Shown piece after piece: positions 22,700-34,700 of a stretch of DNA of 64,000 nt; the stretch's first letter is position 1, and the number at the start of each line of letters is the position of its first letter. The position numbers were made by a program, and so were the translations under genes. Source of the stretch: Anagrus nilaparvatae. Lineage: Eukaryota > Arthropoda > Insecta > Hymenoptera > Mymaridae. The notes below the pieces were generated by a model. It had not been told where the DNA came from and ran no database searches. It worked only from the letters and a program-made list of their open reading frames with translations. Location: assembly GCA_022575985.1 (NCBI GenBank), contig JAKSXM010000007.1, forward strand, positions 32,738,501 through 32,802,500. Direction: 5' to 3'.

Positions 22700-24255
22700 A
22701 TTCGTATACATTGAGGTCTCGTATATTTTGGCCCTATTTACAACCCTTAAAAGGTGGATAGGGGTGGTACTCCAGTCAGAATACGGGTTTGGTTGTATTA
22801 GGGAACATCCATAAACGACGTCCAGAGTTTTGGGTAGGTAGGTCTACTCTAAAATGTGACCATTTGTGACAAGGGGGAAGGTACGGCAATGATAATATCA
22901 CTGACTATAGGTTTTTTGGCTCGCTGAACACGAAAATCGGTGTCATTTGGCAGAGATATTGGGGCTTCACCCTTAAATTTGCAAAAACTACACCCAAAAA
23001 GGGTTTTTTTTTACATATTCACATTATGAGCACTCAGATTTGCACCATACGGGTTTTTTGGGTCGCTGATCAATGATTTCGACTTCCTGTTCATAAACAA
23101 TTAAAATTTTACCCCTATATTGGTTAAAACTACCCCCAAAAAGGGGATGTTTTTACTATTTTCGTACTTTAAGGATCCAGGATATACTCATATAGGTTTT
23201 TTGGGTCGCTAATCAAGAATTTTGACTCTTTTTTCATAAATAATCAATATTTCACCCTTAAAGAAGCTAAAACTACCCTTGAATGTGGTGTTTTTGTTAT
23301 TTTCGCACTTTGAGCGACCAGAATATACCCACATTAGGGGTATCTTTAGCCTTTTTAAGGGTGAAATATTGATTATTTATGAAAAAGAAGTCAAAATTCT
23401 TGATTTTCGACCCAAAAAACGTATAAGAACGTACTTTGGACGCTTAAAGTGCCAAAATAGCAAAAACCCCCCTTTTAGGGGTAGTTCTAGCTAATTTAAG
23501 GGTAAACTTTTAATTATTTTATAAAAAGGAGTCAACATTCTTGATTAGCGACCCAAAAAACCTATATGGGTATATCCTGGATGCTAAAAGTACAAAAATA
23601 GCAAAAACACCCCCTTTTTAAGGGCAGTTTCAACCAATTTGGGGGTGAAAATTTAACTGTTGTATGAACAGGAAGTCGAAATTATTGATTACTGACCCAA
23701 AAAACTCGTATGGTGCAAATCCAAAGATACTTTACTACGTTTTTAATTTGTTTTTAATTTTCTTATTTATTATTCTAATAAATATTATTTCTATTAAAAC
23801 AAATAGCTTTTATCCCAAAATTCTCCTCCCTTCTTCTCGCTTATTAATACTACTCCTTCAAAATAGAAAGAGACATAAAATGTGGGAAAGATATGTTTTG
23901 TCTCTTTCTAACGCTCAAATTATTCGTTATTTTCCTCTTATAGTCTCTTGTGCGCTATGTTACATCTATACGTAGTAAAGTATCTTTGTGCAAATCTGAG
24001 TGCTTAAATTGCGAATATGTAAAAAAAAAAAAAACCATTTTTAGGTGTAGTTTTTGCAAATTTAAGGGTGAAACCCCTAATTTCTCTGTCAAAAAACTCC
24101 AATTTTCAGCGAGCCAGAAAACCTATAGTAGAACTAATCTGGTGTTCGTCAGTGATAATACAACCAGACCTGTATTTTGATTGGAGTACCACCCCTATCC
24201 ACCTTAATAAGGGTTGTAAATAGGGCTAAAATATATGAGACCTCAATGTATACAA
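22700..24255. repeat. Inner inverted repeats of foldback C
   Basis: The left side starts ATTGAGGTCTCGTATATTTT and the right side ends with its diverged complement. Within each arm a unit of about 120-140 bp recurs three or four times; its marks are GGTTTTTTGGGTCGCT, TTCATAAA and ACCCCC-rich blocks. The arms are interrupted on the right by a 267-bp MITE. Short reading frames across the arms have no recognisable domain. Confidence 0.8.
23722..23988. mobile_element. 267-bp MITE with an 8-bp target duplication
   Basis: Terminal inverted repeats CAAAGATACTTTACTACG and their complement are perfect over 18 bp. TGCAAATC flanks both sides (23714-23721 and 23989-23996). Removing the element restores the foldback arm exactly as seen in the opposite arm (TGGTGCAAATCTGAGTGC). 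An 8-bp duplication fits hAT-type transposition. Confidence 0.85.
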
Positions 24256-24865
24256 AGTTTACTTAAATTTACAATAAAAAATATTATTTTCAAACATTTT
24301 TCAATAAAATTGGATACTTTTTTTATTGATTCCAAACATTTCCTAATAATGCCTGGCCTACTCCTTTCACCCCCGTTTTTAGGGTATTTTTAAGGGTTGT
24401 AGATGAAAACTGATGTCAGATTCTTAAAGAGCATGAAATTTTACTGTAAGGAAGAACTTTTTAGCCACTTATCTATACGGGAAGATACTTATTTTTGCTA
24501 ATTTCCAAAACTCTCCGCCTCGGCGTTAATGAGTTAAGGGAGATGATATCCCTATAATATGTCTTGAATAAAGGAAAATTGAAGGTTCTAGCTCTCGAAG
24601 AAAAAAAAATTTATAACCGGTTTGTGTAACTACACAACCAACGAGCATGGAACATGTTCATTTATAACATTGATAATAAAGTATCTATTGTGTTCATAAT
24701 ATAAATATTTATATGCAAATATTTATATTTAGATTTTTATTATAGAAATCATGCTGCTTAGACATCAAAATGAACCAAATTAATTAAATTTTCAAATTAT
24801 TATAGTTTTTTAAATAATATGAATTTATTTTTTATTAATTTTTACAATGAATTCTTAAAAATTCT

Positions 24866-25205
24866 GCACCAATGGTCCCTAGGTACTTCTGCACCAATAC
24901 TCTCTAGGTACTTCTGCACCAAAGGTCTTTAGGGACTTCTGCATCAAAGGTTCCTAGGTACTTCTGCACCAAAGGTATTTAGGGACTTCTGTACAAATAG
25001 TCCCTAGGTACTTCTGCACCAAAGGTCCCTAGGTACTTCTGCACCAAAGGTCTTTAGGGACTTCTGCACCAAAGGTTCCTAGGTACTTCTGCGCCAAAGG
25101 TATTTAGGGACTTCTGTACAAATAGTCCCTAGGTACTTCTGTACCAAAGGTCCCTAGGTACTTCTGCACCATAGGTCCCTAGGTACTTCTGCACCAAAAG
25201 TCCTT
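24866..25205. repeat. 25-bp minisatellite with a 125-bp higher-order period
   Basis: About 13 copies of a 25-bp unit of the type TACTTCTGCACCAAAGGTCC followed by CTAGG. Variant units (with TTTAGGG, TTCCTAGG, TATTTAGGG or TACAAATAG) recur in the same order every five units, so the array grew by 125-bp blocks. No coding frame runs through it. Confidence 0.9.
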
Positions 25206-25225
25206 GAATCGAAAATATTCTAAGT

Positions 25226-25366
25226 CCATTTCACCCCCCCCCTAAAAACGTCAATTTTTGACCCCCCCCCCTAATAACGTCAATTTTACACCCCCCCCCC
25301 CTAAAAGCGTCAATTTTTGACCCCCCCCTAAAAGCGTCACTTTTTCACCCCCCCCCCCTGCCGAGC
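25226..25366. repeat. Poly-C-rich tandem repeat
   Basis: Four or five units of about 30-35 bp, each a run of 7-12 C followed by TAAAAGCGTCAATTTTTGA-like sequence. On the minus strand the G runs could form quadruplexes and on the plus strand i-motifs; this is inference. Confidence 0.85.
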
Positions 25367-27070
25367 CGGACTTTTTCAAATACCCCATCCAATGAACATG
25401 TTCCATGTTAATTATGGAATATTTTTGGCACAGTTTTCGTGATTTTTTTAAGACCAGAAAATAAAATTTGGTTGGGCACTTTTTGCGTGAACGAAGGTTA
25501 TTAATTATTAATTTATTAATTATTGCGAACTACGTTTTTGAGTTTTTTTCGATAATGGATAAAGCAAGTATAAAAAATAATTATAAAAATAAACTATTTT
25601 TACAACCCATCCTTAGCAACTCAAATTTGCTATTATTTTTTAGGAAATTTCAATTTGCAAAATTTCAAATTAAAAAAAAAAGGCAAAATTGAATAGGCAG
25701 GAAAATTTGAGTATTGAAAACATAAACCATAATTTTTTAAATTTCGCAGTACTTAAAAAAATAATTGATAAATAATCTAGCTATGCCGTTTCAGAATTAG
25801 TTTGAGTGAACTAATTTTTAATATAATTTTAAATTTGAGTGACATCATATCTATATTAAAAATAATATATTGATAAAATCAGATAAAGAAAATAGTATTG
25901 TGATAAAATTAGATTAAAAATTGTATAAAATTTTGAATGATTTATATTATAAAAGTAAAATCTTTTTTTTTTTAATCAGCAGCTCAATTTAACATCTTTC
26001 TATAAATTAAAAATTTAATTTCTTGTAAATTAATCTTGTAATTTAATTTATTGAAAATTAAAATTTAAAAAAAATTTATTATAATGATTTGAAAAAATCG
26101 TTAACTAAAATACTACATGTTAGGTTTAATAAATTGATTTCATTGTTTGGTTAATAATCGTTAAAGTCTTAAAATTATTTACTTTCATCAATTCGAACGT
26201 CAAATTTATAAAAATAAAATTAAAGATTTTATTATCAATTTTTTGAATATCCAACTTTTTTCTAAGTAATTTTAGAGCTATTGGCTAATCTCTTCTTTTA
26301 ATCGATGCAGAATTTAATTACGGAGTGGATGATTATAATTTTATATTAACAACAAAATTAATTATTTATGTCGGTAACTGTTCATATGATTTATGTGCAT
26401 AGCACACAGTAAAAATGAGATAAGATTACTAATTTAAAGTTTTTATTTTAATAATTCAATTTATTTTGTTTAATTGTTAGTTTATTTTATCTATTACATA
26501 AAAATTGATTGGCTTTATGGGGGCCACCATCTTGTAGTTAGTATAAAGACTGTACAAATTGCTTGTTTCCAATTTGAATTTTTCTATTTTCTTTATAGAT
26601 TATAACCTACATTTTTTTGATACTTTTTTAATAAAGCTATTAAAATTATAAAAATATTGCTATTTTCACTAAAGATTTTCATTTGGGAGGGGGGGAGGGT
26701 TCTATTGACTCTTGTTCAGAATTGGAAGTACGTGAATGTTAAATAAAAAAAAATTTTTGTTATATACACTTACAGTTTGTGCAACAATAGGTAACGAGTA
26801 CAAACAAAACTAAGTACTTCAATTACGCATTTTCTATACGTAATTAAACGACGTACAAAAAATACTTATTTTTTTCCAAATTGTTGTACAATCCCCTAGA
26901 TCATTACAAAATTAGCTATTTTTAACAATATTCTTTAAAATATATGATCATATGTGACCAATACAGTACAGTAAAGTACAACTTATGTACAGGATAATAC
27001 ATCAATAAATTTTAATTTTTTTTTTAATCGTACAAAATACTTAAAATGATTTTTTTTAAATAAATAATCA
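25367..27070. other. AT-rich intronic DNA, nothing recognised
   Basis: It lies directly 3' of the HUWE1 exon in gene orientation. I see no exon, RNA gene or element ends. A 74-codon frame near 25468 has random, AT-driven composition. Confidence 0.5.
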
Positions 27071-27076
27071 ACTAAC

Positions 27077-27822
27077 CTCTACCAGATCTCAAAATTGAAG
27101 ACAATGAACTTCCATGTCCAACATGATTTAAAAATCTTTCTTGCATCATATGTCTATTACGTGCCTCCCAATCTCTTCTCAAATTTTGAGCTTCTTGAGC
27201 TAAATCAGGGGGAAGAACAGATATTTGAGATTCTTCCATATCAGTTAAAATTGCTTGGCGAAGTGATGGTTGAAGATTTTGAAAAAATGCAGCTGCGTCG
27301 ACTGGATCTTCTGGATTAGCAGATGCTGCTGCATGCCTTTGTTGTTCTAAACGTTGCTGAGCTAATACTTCTTCTTGTATAGCTGGAGGTAAGGCAGCCA
27401 AGAATTCAGGATTGACTTCAGCTGGTCCAGCTACTTCTTCTATAATAGTAGTTTGGGCTCTCTGTCGTAATCTTTGAAGTCTTAATTGTTCAGCTATCAC
27501 TTCATCCCTCATTTCTTCAGGTAATGCTGCAAGAAACGATGGATCGACTCCATCTAATAAAGGTTCTTGCAATTGAATAGAATTTCGTTGAGTTCTTTCT
27601 GAAGAATGTTGATGCTCTATAGTCTGCAGCTGTTGTAATTGTTCATCAGAAATAGTTGCCGTTTCAATTGCATTTGTTCCTGACTCTAAAGTTTCTTGAA
27701 CATAATTATTCTGTTCCGGATTAATTTCTATTCGTAAAACTGTTTCCTGTTCAGAAGCGACATTTGAGTTATCTGTTTCTAATCTATTTTGCTCTTGAAT
27801 TGGATCTATTTGACTTGAATTA
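27077..27822 (-). CDS. HUWE1: HUWE1 exon encoding the ubiquitin-binding-motif region
   Basis: HUWE1 is a very large HECT-type E3 ubiquitin ligase. This 746-nt exon encodes about 248 residues. It includes two clear UBM repeats with the Leu-Pro core (DPSFLAALPEEMRDEV and NPEFLAALPPAIQEEV), a third related segment (FFQNLQPSLRQAIL), and the conserved following block (LPPDLAQEAQNLRRDWEAR, SSILRSGR). I recognise this order from animal HUWE1. The acceptor is TGTAATTACAG and the donor GTTAGT. A stop just inside the downstream intron explains the apparent reading-frame end. The exon starts in phase 2, and its first base completes an AG|T serine codon with the exon at 58096. The N-terminal part is acidic and Gln/Glu-rich and is not conserved as far as I can tell. 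Confidence 0.95.
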
Positions 27823-28784
27823 CTGTAATTACATAAACATAATATCTTAAATCATGTGACATTGTTACAAAATTAATCTTACATTTAAATCATGTTAACT
27901 GAGCCACCATAATTTAGGAACATAAAACACACGCACAAATTTGCATAAATAGCGCCTAGTACAAAAAGGTCCAAAGAAGGAAAAAAAGAAGATACAGATC
28001 AATTACCTGCACGTGCTCGAGGACAGGACCCAATTGACTTAGGTAACTTATAAAGTTTAACTATGCTTTATTATCCTTGTTGTCCGCTATTATTTAGGAA
28101 ATTTTAATACTTTGATTAATATTAAAATTATAGATTTTAGAGTTAATAATAGACAATAAGTGTTATATCTGCAGCTAAGCGTACAAAAAAATTTATCAAT
28201 AACTACAAGTCGAGGAACCTCAAAATATTATTTTGGCGAACTTTAAAAAAAAAAATATACATTGGAAATTTTTTTCCGTAAGCGGTGCGTTTGGGGGAGG
28301 GGGGTCGGTTAAAAAGTCGTAACTGTTGGAGTCCAGTTAGTTGCGCTCTCTGTTGTCAACTATTTATTACTATATGTTAAAGAAGAAGGAACACTAACAA
28401 AGTCAGTCGTTTTCTGACAATGTATAGTATACTTCGTATTCATTGTACATTGCATTGATGCGTTGTATCGAATTGATATTAATAAGAAAAATAAATAGAT
28501 GTGTTCTAATAAAAATAATGATTATATTTTTATTTATAATTAAATAAACGTTAAGATTTTATTTTATGAAGAATAACTACAATAGGTTATCGGCAAACCA
28601 TAAACGCTAAAAATTCTCACGCTGTGTGTTTTTTAATTAAAAAGTGGTGGTGACTTTTTATAAACTGTTTAAAATAAAAAGATTTTGTTTTAAAAAAAAT
28701 AAGAAATTGGTGAAAAAGGCTATAATGTGGAGTGTTTAATTTATTTGTTATTTGTTGTCGAATTATTGAAGACAAAATCTAAAA

Positions 28785-31700
28785 ATGGCTAGTGGTTCAG
28801 ACAAGAAAGGTATAAATATTATATATGAAAAGTATAGAAAATAAGAGACGTGAATAAAGGCCGTTCTTTAAATTTTAATCATCAACCTTAAATAAATTTT
28901 GATCTGATATTTTTTCAAAAATAGTAATTTAACCCATTACCGCCCAGGCAGCCAAAACGTGCCACTTGATTAATACCAGCTTAGATTTTCATTAAAAATT
29001 AAAATTTAAAGAAATAGAAATAGAAATAATCTTTATTTGTTGAAAACAAAAAATTGTAAATATACATAGATAGCAGTCTTAATAATACAAAGTAAATATA
29101 TCAAATAAGTAACAAAATATATAATAAATAATTATAAATTATTCTTTAACAACAAAGTAAGATATAAATAAGGTATAAGTATGTAATTCTTTAGTACCAG
29201 CATTTGCATGTAAAATATGGTTAAGGAGAAAATTAGTTAATATAATGCATATGATGATTTGTTAAGGGTCTGTCGTGAACAGGTGTTTATGCAGGGCAGC
29301 CTTAAAAGAATTTAAGCAGGATAAGTGTCTGATGTTAGAAGGTATAGAGTTCCAGAAGAGTGCCCCTTGCAATTGAAAGGATGAAGCCCCACAATCCCTA
29401 ATTTTGGGGGGACGTAGCTCTCTATTACGTAAATCACCCCTAGCAGTGTCTTTAGGCAAATATTTGATAAAGAGATTTATTAAATAAGGTGGCTGCTGCA
29501 AGCGTAAAATTTTATATATAATTATGCGAGTAAAATAAAGTCTGCGCGATTCAACACAAAGCCAGTTGAGTTTTTTCCGGTACGGGGTGATATGCTCATC
29601 CCTTCTAACACCAAATATATACCTTAGCTCAGAATTGCTTAAACGTTGTAGTCTAGATTTCAGTACCATACTCGCATCCAGATATACTGTATTACAGTAA
29701 TCTAGATGGGGAGTAATGAGTGCCTGTACTAGTTTCGTGCGTAGGTCCTCAGTGGTGTAAGGTCTTATGAACCGGAGTGAGTATAAAATCCTATTTACTT
29801 TATTTTCAATGGATTTTATTTGAAAATTCCATGCCAATTTACTATCCAGAATCACACCTAGACTTTTGACTTTATCAGTGAAAGGAATTTTTATGTCTTC
29901 ATCTACGTCAATTTCAAGATTCAACGCATTAAGACCTTCAACAAAGGTGGGAGTACTAAAATAAATAGCCATGGTCTTTTTGTGATTTAGGCGTAGTGAA
30001 ACGCTATCAGCCCAGATTGAAACTTTATCAGCGACTAGTTTAAGAGTTGTTATTGCTGCATTTACATCTTCAGGAGGAACTTGTATATAAACCTGGAGGT
30101 CATCAGCATAAAGCAAGTGAAAAACTCCCATAGGGAGATGTGTTTTTAGATCATTGATGTAGAGGCAGAAGAGCAATGGGCCAAGCACTGACCCTTGGGG
30201 GACACCAAGATTAGTGCCGAGTACATTAGAACGAGATGACTTGGAGACAACCTGGAGCTGCCTATCTTGAAGATAGGATTTGATCCACAGTAAGGCCGTT
30301 CGAGAGAATCCCATATCCCTTAGCTTTATAAGAAGTTTAGAGGGCGAGACAGAATCAAACGCCTTACTGAAATCAAACTGAAGCAAATACGTAACCAGTC
30401 TGTTTTCCATACCACGTCTAATATCATCGGTAAGTTTTATAAGTGCAGTTTCAGTGCTGCTAAATTGTCTAAACCCTGTTTGAAGGGGATCTAGCAACTT
30501 GCTATTTTTTAGGAAAGATGTGATCTGATCATGGGCTAGTTTCTCAATGACTTTAGATAAAAAACAAAGGATCGCGATAGGTCTAAAGTCAGAGGTGGAT
30601 GAAGGAGTAGATGTTTTCTTAATCGCGACTAGGAGTGATTTTTTCCACAATGCAGGGAAAACTCCATTCCTCAGAGAAGCATTGAATAACGTAACTAATA
30701 AAGGGCCTATAGTCGGCAGCGACTTAACAATAATTCTCTGAGGAATTTCATCATCCCCAGTAGCTTGAGTCGTAAAATGTGCCACTGCCAGGATCACATC
30801 ATTAAGAGATACTTCTGTGAACTTAAATCCTTCATCTAGAGCTTCAGATATTAATTCATTCACACTATCAAGATTTTCAGTGGGTGATGTAGAGACACTT
30901 GCAAAATAAGCATTAAGGTCATTTAAGGAGAAACCATGGAGGTCACTTTTAGGTGTAGGTAAGAGGCCTAGATGCCTAAGTTCACGCCATATGTCCTGGT
31001 TGTTTTTTAAGGCAGTGTCAATGTGCTCCTGTAAAAATGAGCTACGTGCAAGTTCTGAAAGTTGCTCTGTTTTGTCTGATAGAGAGATGAGTTCATCTAG
31101 TAAGGCAGCATCTTTAGATCTAATATAGCGACGTTCAATTGCCTTACGCTTGCTGATTATAAGTTGGATTTCCTGAGTCATCCAAGGGGGCTTATTTTTC
31201 CTTGGAGTATGAGTTTTCAGTGGGGCTAGGTGATCAATTGCCTTCAGGATATTGGTGTTCATGCAATCAAGTGCAGGTTGAATTTCAGGGTTAGGGGTAA
31301 GAAGAGGTGTCCAGTCACAGTTAGTCAGAAACTCATTGATGCTTTCAGGCGATATGTCATTCAGTTTTCTGAAGGTAAAACTTTCCATTAAAGGCTTCGG
31401 TATTAATAATTCTAATTCTACATCAATGAGGTTGTGACTTGTGTGAAAAGTCGGTATTGAGTTATTAAAGGACACAATTTTATCATTCTTATCAACAAGC
31501 ATAATATCAATCCATGTCTTGGGTTCATTTGAACCTGGAGGGCGATTAGTTGCATTATGCTGTACAACCTGAAGTGATAATTCATCAGCTAGATCGTAAA
31601 TAAGGTTTCTGTCCCCACTGGTGGTGAGGTGATCAGCGTTCAGGTCACCCATGATAACTTTGTGGCTATATGAAGAGCAATAGTCACGTAGGTTGCATAG

Positions 31701-34700
31701 AAGATCAGGGTTAGCATCAAATGAGATGTTTTTTGAAGGGCGATAGATCAGACATATGAGGATGGCAGGGGTAGCATCATTCCAAACTTTGCATAAGAGA
31801 AACTCTGTTTGAAGGGGTTTACCAAGAACTTCTGTATTAGAATGAGCAAGAACTTTAGCTCTGAAAGAGTTGCGTATGTATAATATGAGTCCCCCACCTT
31901 GTGTGTTTCTATCTTGTCTAATTGTGCTGTACCCATCAATGCTTACTATGTGATCGTCTACAACATTACCTAATCGTGATTCCGCTACTCCCATAACATC
32001 GAAAGAGGGGTCATTTGTGAGGAATTCACGAAAGGAAAGTATGTGCCGTTTTAAAGACGTGGCATTAATAAATCCAACCTTGAATGCCCCCTTTTGAGTG
32101 TTCTTATCTAGTCATTTAGCAGTTACATCAGTCTTTTCTAGTATCAGTCATAATTTCACTATTGTAGTTCTGTTGCAACTTAATTGAATCAATGTCTGTT
32201 AAGCTGTTAAAAATGTGTGCGCGGCTAGACCTGTTCCATCTGGTTAAGAAATCCCCACCCGTGTGCCAGACATATTTAAATCCTAAATTTTTGGCATGTT
32301 TTCTTAATGATTTAAATCTTTGATATTCAGTAGCCGTAAGTACTTCATTTAAAATGAGTTTAGTTGCAGGAACACGTGTGGTAAAATCCTAACCAAGATG
32401 TGACAGATCTAAGTCGCGAGTGTTATAATAATTTATCAGGCGTTTAAGTGATAAGATCTGTTTTGTCCGGGAAATTGTAGAGAGTCTTACTATTAATGGT
32501 GGATGACCAGTGACAGAAGGTAGTGCGGAAGCTTCATTTGAGGCATTAGTGTGTAAGAGTCGGACATTGGTAATCTCACTAATGTTAAATGTGTCTGATA
32601 TGCCATGAAGAATACTATAGCAAAGACCTGTAAGATTATCCTCCAGGCTAAGTAGCATAAAGCCTGCTATGTATATTTCATAGCTTTCCATGTAATTAAT
32701 CAATAAGCTATTATTATAAGGATGTGTGTTTACTTGAGTGTGATTTTGGTTGGGGTGTGTGTTCTTATATGACAGGTTCAAAGGATAACCGTAATTTATA
32801 TGCTCATGCTTAGTACTATGGTTATTGTGTAAAATTAATTGACTAGTTTAAATTTAAAGTTCTTTTAAGACTAGAAACTCATGAGGAATTCAATTTTAGA
32901 ATCATTTTTTACCAACAAACCCTTAGAAAATGTCTACAAGGGGCGGAAACTTAAAAAACAAGCGATTTTAGCCCTGTTTTGCGGCCAAAACGTGCCACTT
33001 TGACGTAAGTCTTTACTGATCGTAAAATATTATGTTTTTTTTCCTGCTAATTAGTACCCGGGTATTTTCGTGGTTGCTAATTTCAAATATGAACTCAAAA
33101 ATATCATAAAGTTTCATCTAGGGGTGGAAAATTGGGGTGAAAAGGGGTGAAAAATCGATTTTTATAAAAAGCTTTATTTTTACTTGAAAAACTATACCGG
33201 GGGGTTATCGGAGTTGCTGATTTCAAATATGAACTCCGAAAAATGCTAAAATTTCATCCAGGTGTGGAAAAGTGGGGCGCAAAGGGGAGAAAACCCGTTT
33301 TTTATAAAACACTATTTTTACTTGAAAAACTAAAATTTTCAAATATAAACTCCGAAAAATGATAAAACTTCATTTAGGGGTGGAAAACTGGGGTGAAAAA
33401 CGGCAAAAAATTACTTTTCATTAATGCCCCTATTTTTGAGGAAGCTAAATAAAATTTTCAAAAAAAATTTTTCTCGCAAGTGCTTTTTTCATTCCAATTT
33501 TTCACCCCTAATTGAAGATTTATCATTTTACGGAGTTTATATTTGAAATCAGCAACCTCGATAACCCCTCGATATAGTTTTTCAAGTAAAAATAGAGCCT
33601 TTTATAAAAATTTATTTTTCACTCCTTCTCACCCCAATTTTCCACCCCTAAATGAAATTTTAGTATTTTGGAGGTTAAATTTGAAATTAGCCACCTCAAA
33701 AAACCTCCGGGTACTAATTAGCAGGAAGAAAAACATAAAATTTTACGAATAGTAAAGACTTTCGTCAAAGTGGGACGTTTTGGCCGCAAAACAAGGCTAA
33801 ATCGCTTGTTTTTTAAGTTTCCGCCCCTTGTAGATATTTTCTGAGGGTTTATTGGTAAAAAATAATTCTAAAATTGAATTCCTCACGAGTTTCTAGTCTT
33901 AAAACAATTTTAAATTTTAATTTTTAATGAAAATCTAAGCTGGTATTAATCAAGTGGCACGTTTTAGCTGCCTGGGCGGTAATGGGTTAATTTCAATGAG
34001 TAAAAATAAAATGTCCTATTTTATCAAAGAAGATCATTGTAGTAGCGCTATTTTTGATAAAAACTAATATTTTGTTTTCTAACAAAATGGCCATTTAATA
34101 AGATGTGCATATTTTAATATAACGGCCGGTATAGACGCGTTTATTTATTTTAATAAATATTTTTTTCTTTTATATAAAATGGCCATGCATGCAATTTTTT
34201 AAAATAATTTTTAATAATGGGAATTTTTTTTATGAGATTTTTTTTTAAATATAAAAGACAATATTTAATTAAAATTTGTATTCTGAGGAGTCATTTTTTT
34301 TTATACTTTTTCGAATTATTTTTGAACACAAAATTAAAATTGTGTATATTAAAATATAAAAAAAAAATAAAATTTTGATAATTTAAACAATAAGAAAATT
34401 AAATCATTTTTTAATGTACGTGTATGCTTGTGTATATATGTGTTATACTTTTTTATTTTCAAGAATATTATTTAGAGTTTTTTAAAAATATTTATAGCCA
34501 TACTTAAACTTATGCATTCAGATGTTGTGTGTGTACGAGTATAAAATTATTTTACACTAAAAGATGTGAATATTTAATATGAATATCTATTTTAATAAAA
34601 CAAAAATAAGATTGATAAAAAAATTTTTAAATAATTTTTTTAGATAAACACAGCCTTGATATATTTCTCAACTATCAAATAGAAGAAATGGTTGTGATTA

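Larger units (their letters stand above)
16794..24537. mobile_element. TTAA-flanked foldback element C with nested insertions
   Basis: TTAA at each end is followed inward by CTCATTAACGCCGGGGC on the left and matched by GCCTCGGCGTTAATGAG on the right. About 75 bp of the left arm (TTTTGGAAATTAGCAAAAATA and on to AAGTGGCTA) is seen inverted at 24460-24537. An R1-like element lies in the left arm. The inner arms (22700-23400 and 23540-24255) are inverted repeats built of several units of about 120-140 bp, each containing GGTTTTTTGGGTCGCT or its complement. There is no transposase gene. Confidence 0.75.
29012..32849 (-). mobile_element. CR1/L2-like non-LTR retrotransposon 2, nearly complete
   Basis: A 3.84-kb minus-strand insertion flanked by AAATTTAAAG on both sides (29002-29011 and 32850-32859). 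ORF1 and ORF2 are both present. The 3' end reads CAAATAAAGA followed by a few TATTTC repeats, the short-repeat tail typical of CR1/L2-type elements. Removing it restores the foldback arm as seen on the opposite side. ORF2 is intact but ORF1 has one stop. Confidence 0.9.
28929..33990. mobile_element. TTAA-flanked foldback element B with a CR1/L2-like insertion
   Basis: TTAA at both ends is followed inward by CCCATTACCGCCCAGGCAGC on the left and by its complement on the right. Without the 3.8-kb insertion the element is about 1.2 kb with long inverted arms. The arms themselves contain a unit of about 140 bp that carries GGGGTGGAAAA(C/T)TGGGG. There is no transposase frame. The end sequence is closely similar to elements A and C and to the lone ends at 45701 and 61574. 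Confidence 0.85.

Noticed and set aside
24866..25366. CRISPR-like array
   Set aside because: Units are contiguous 25-bp minisatellite monomers without unique spacers, in a eukaryotic genome.
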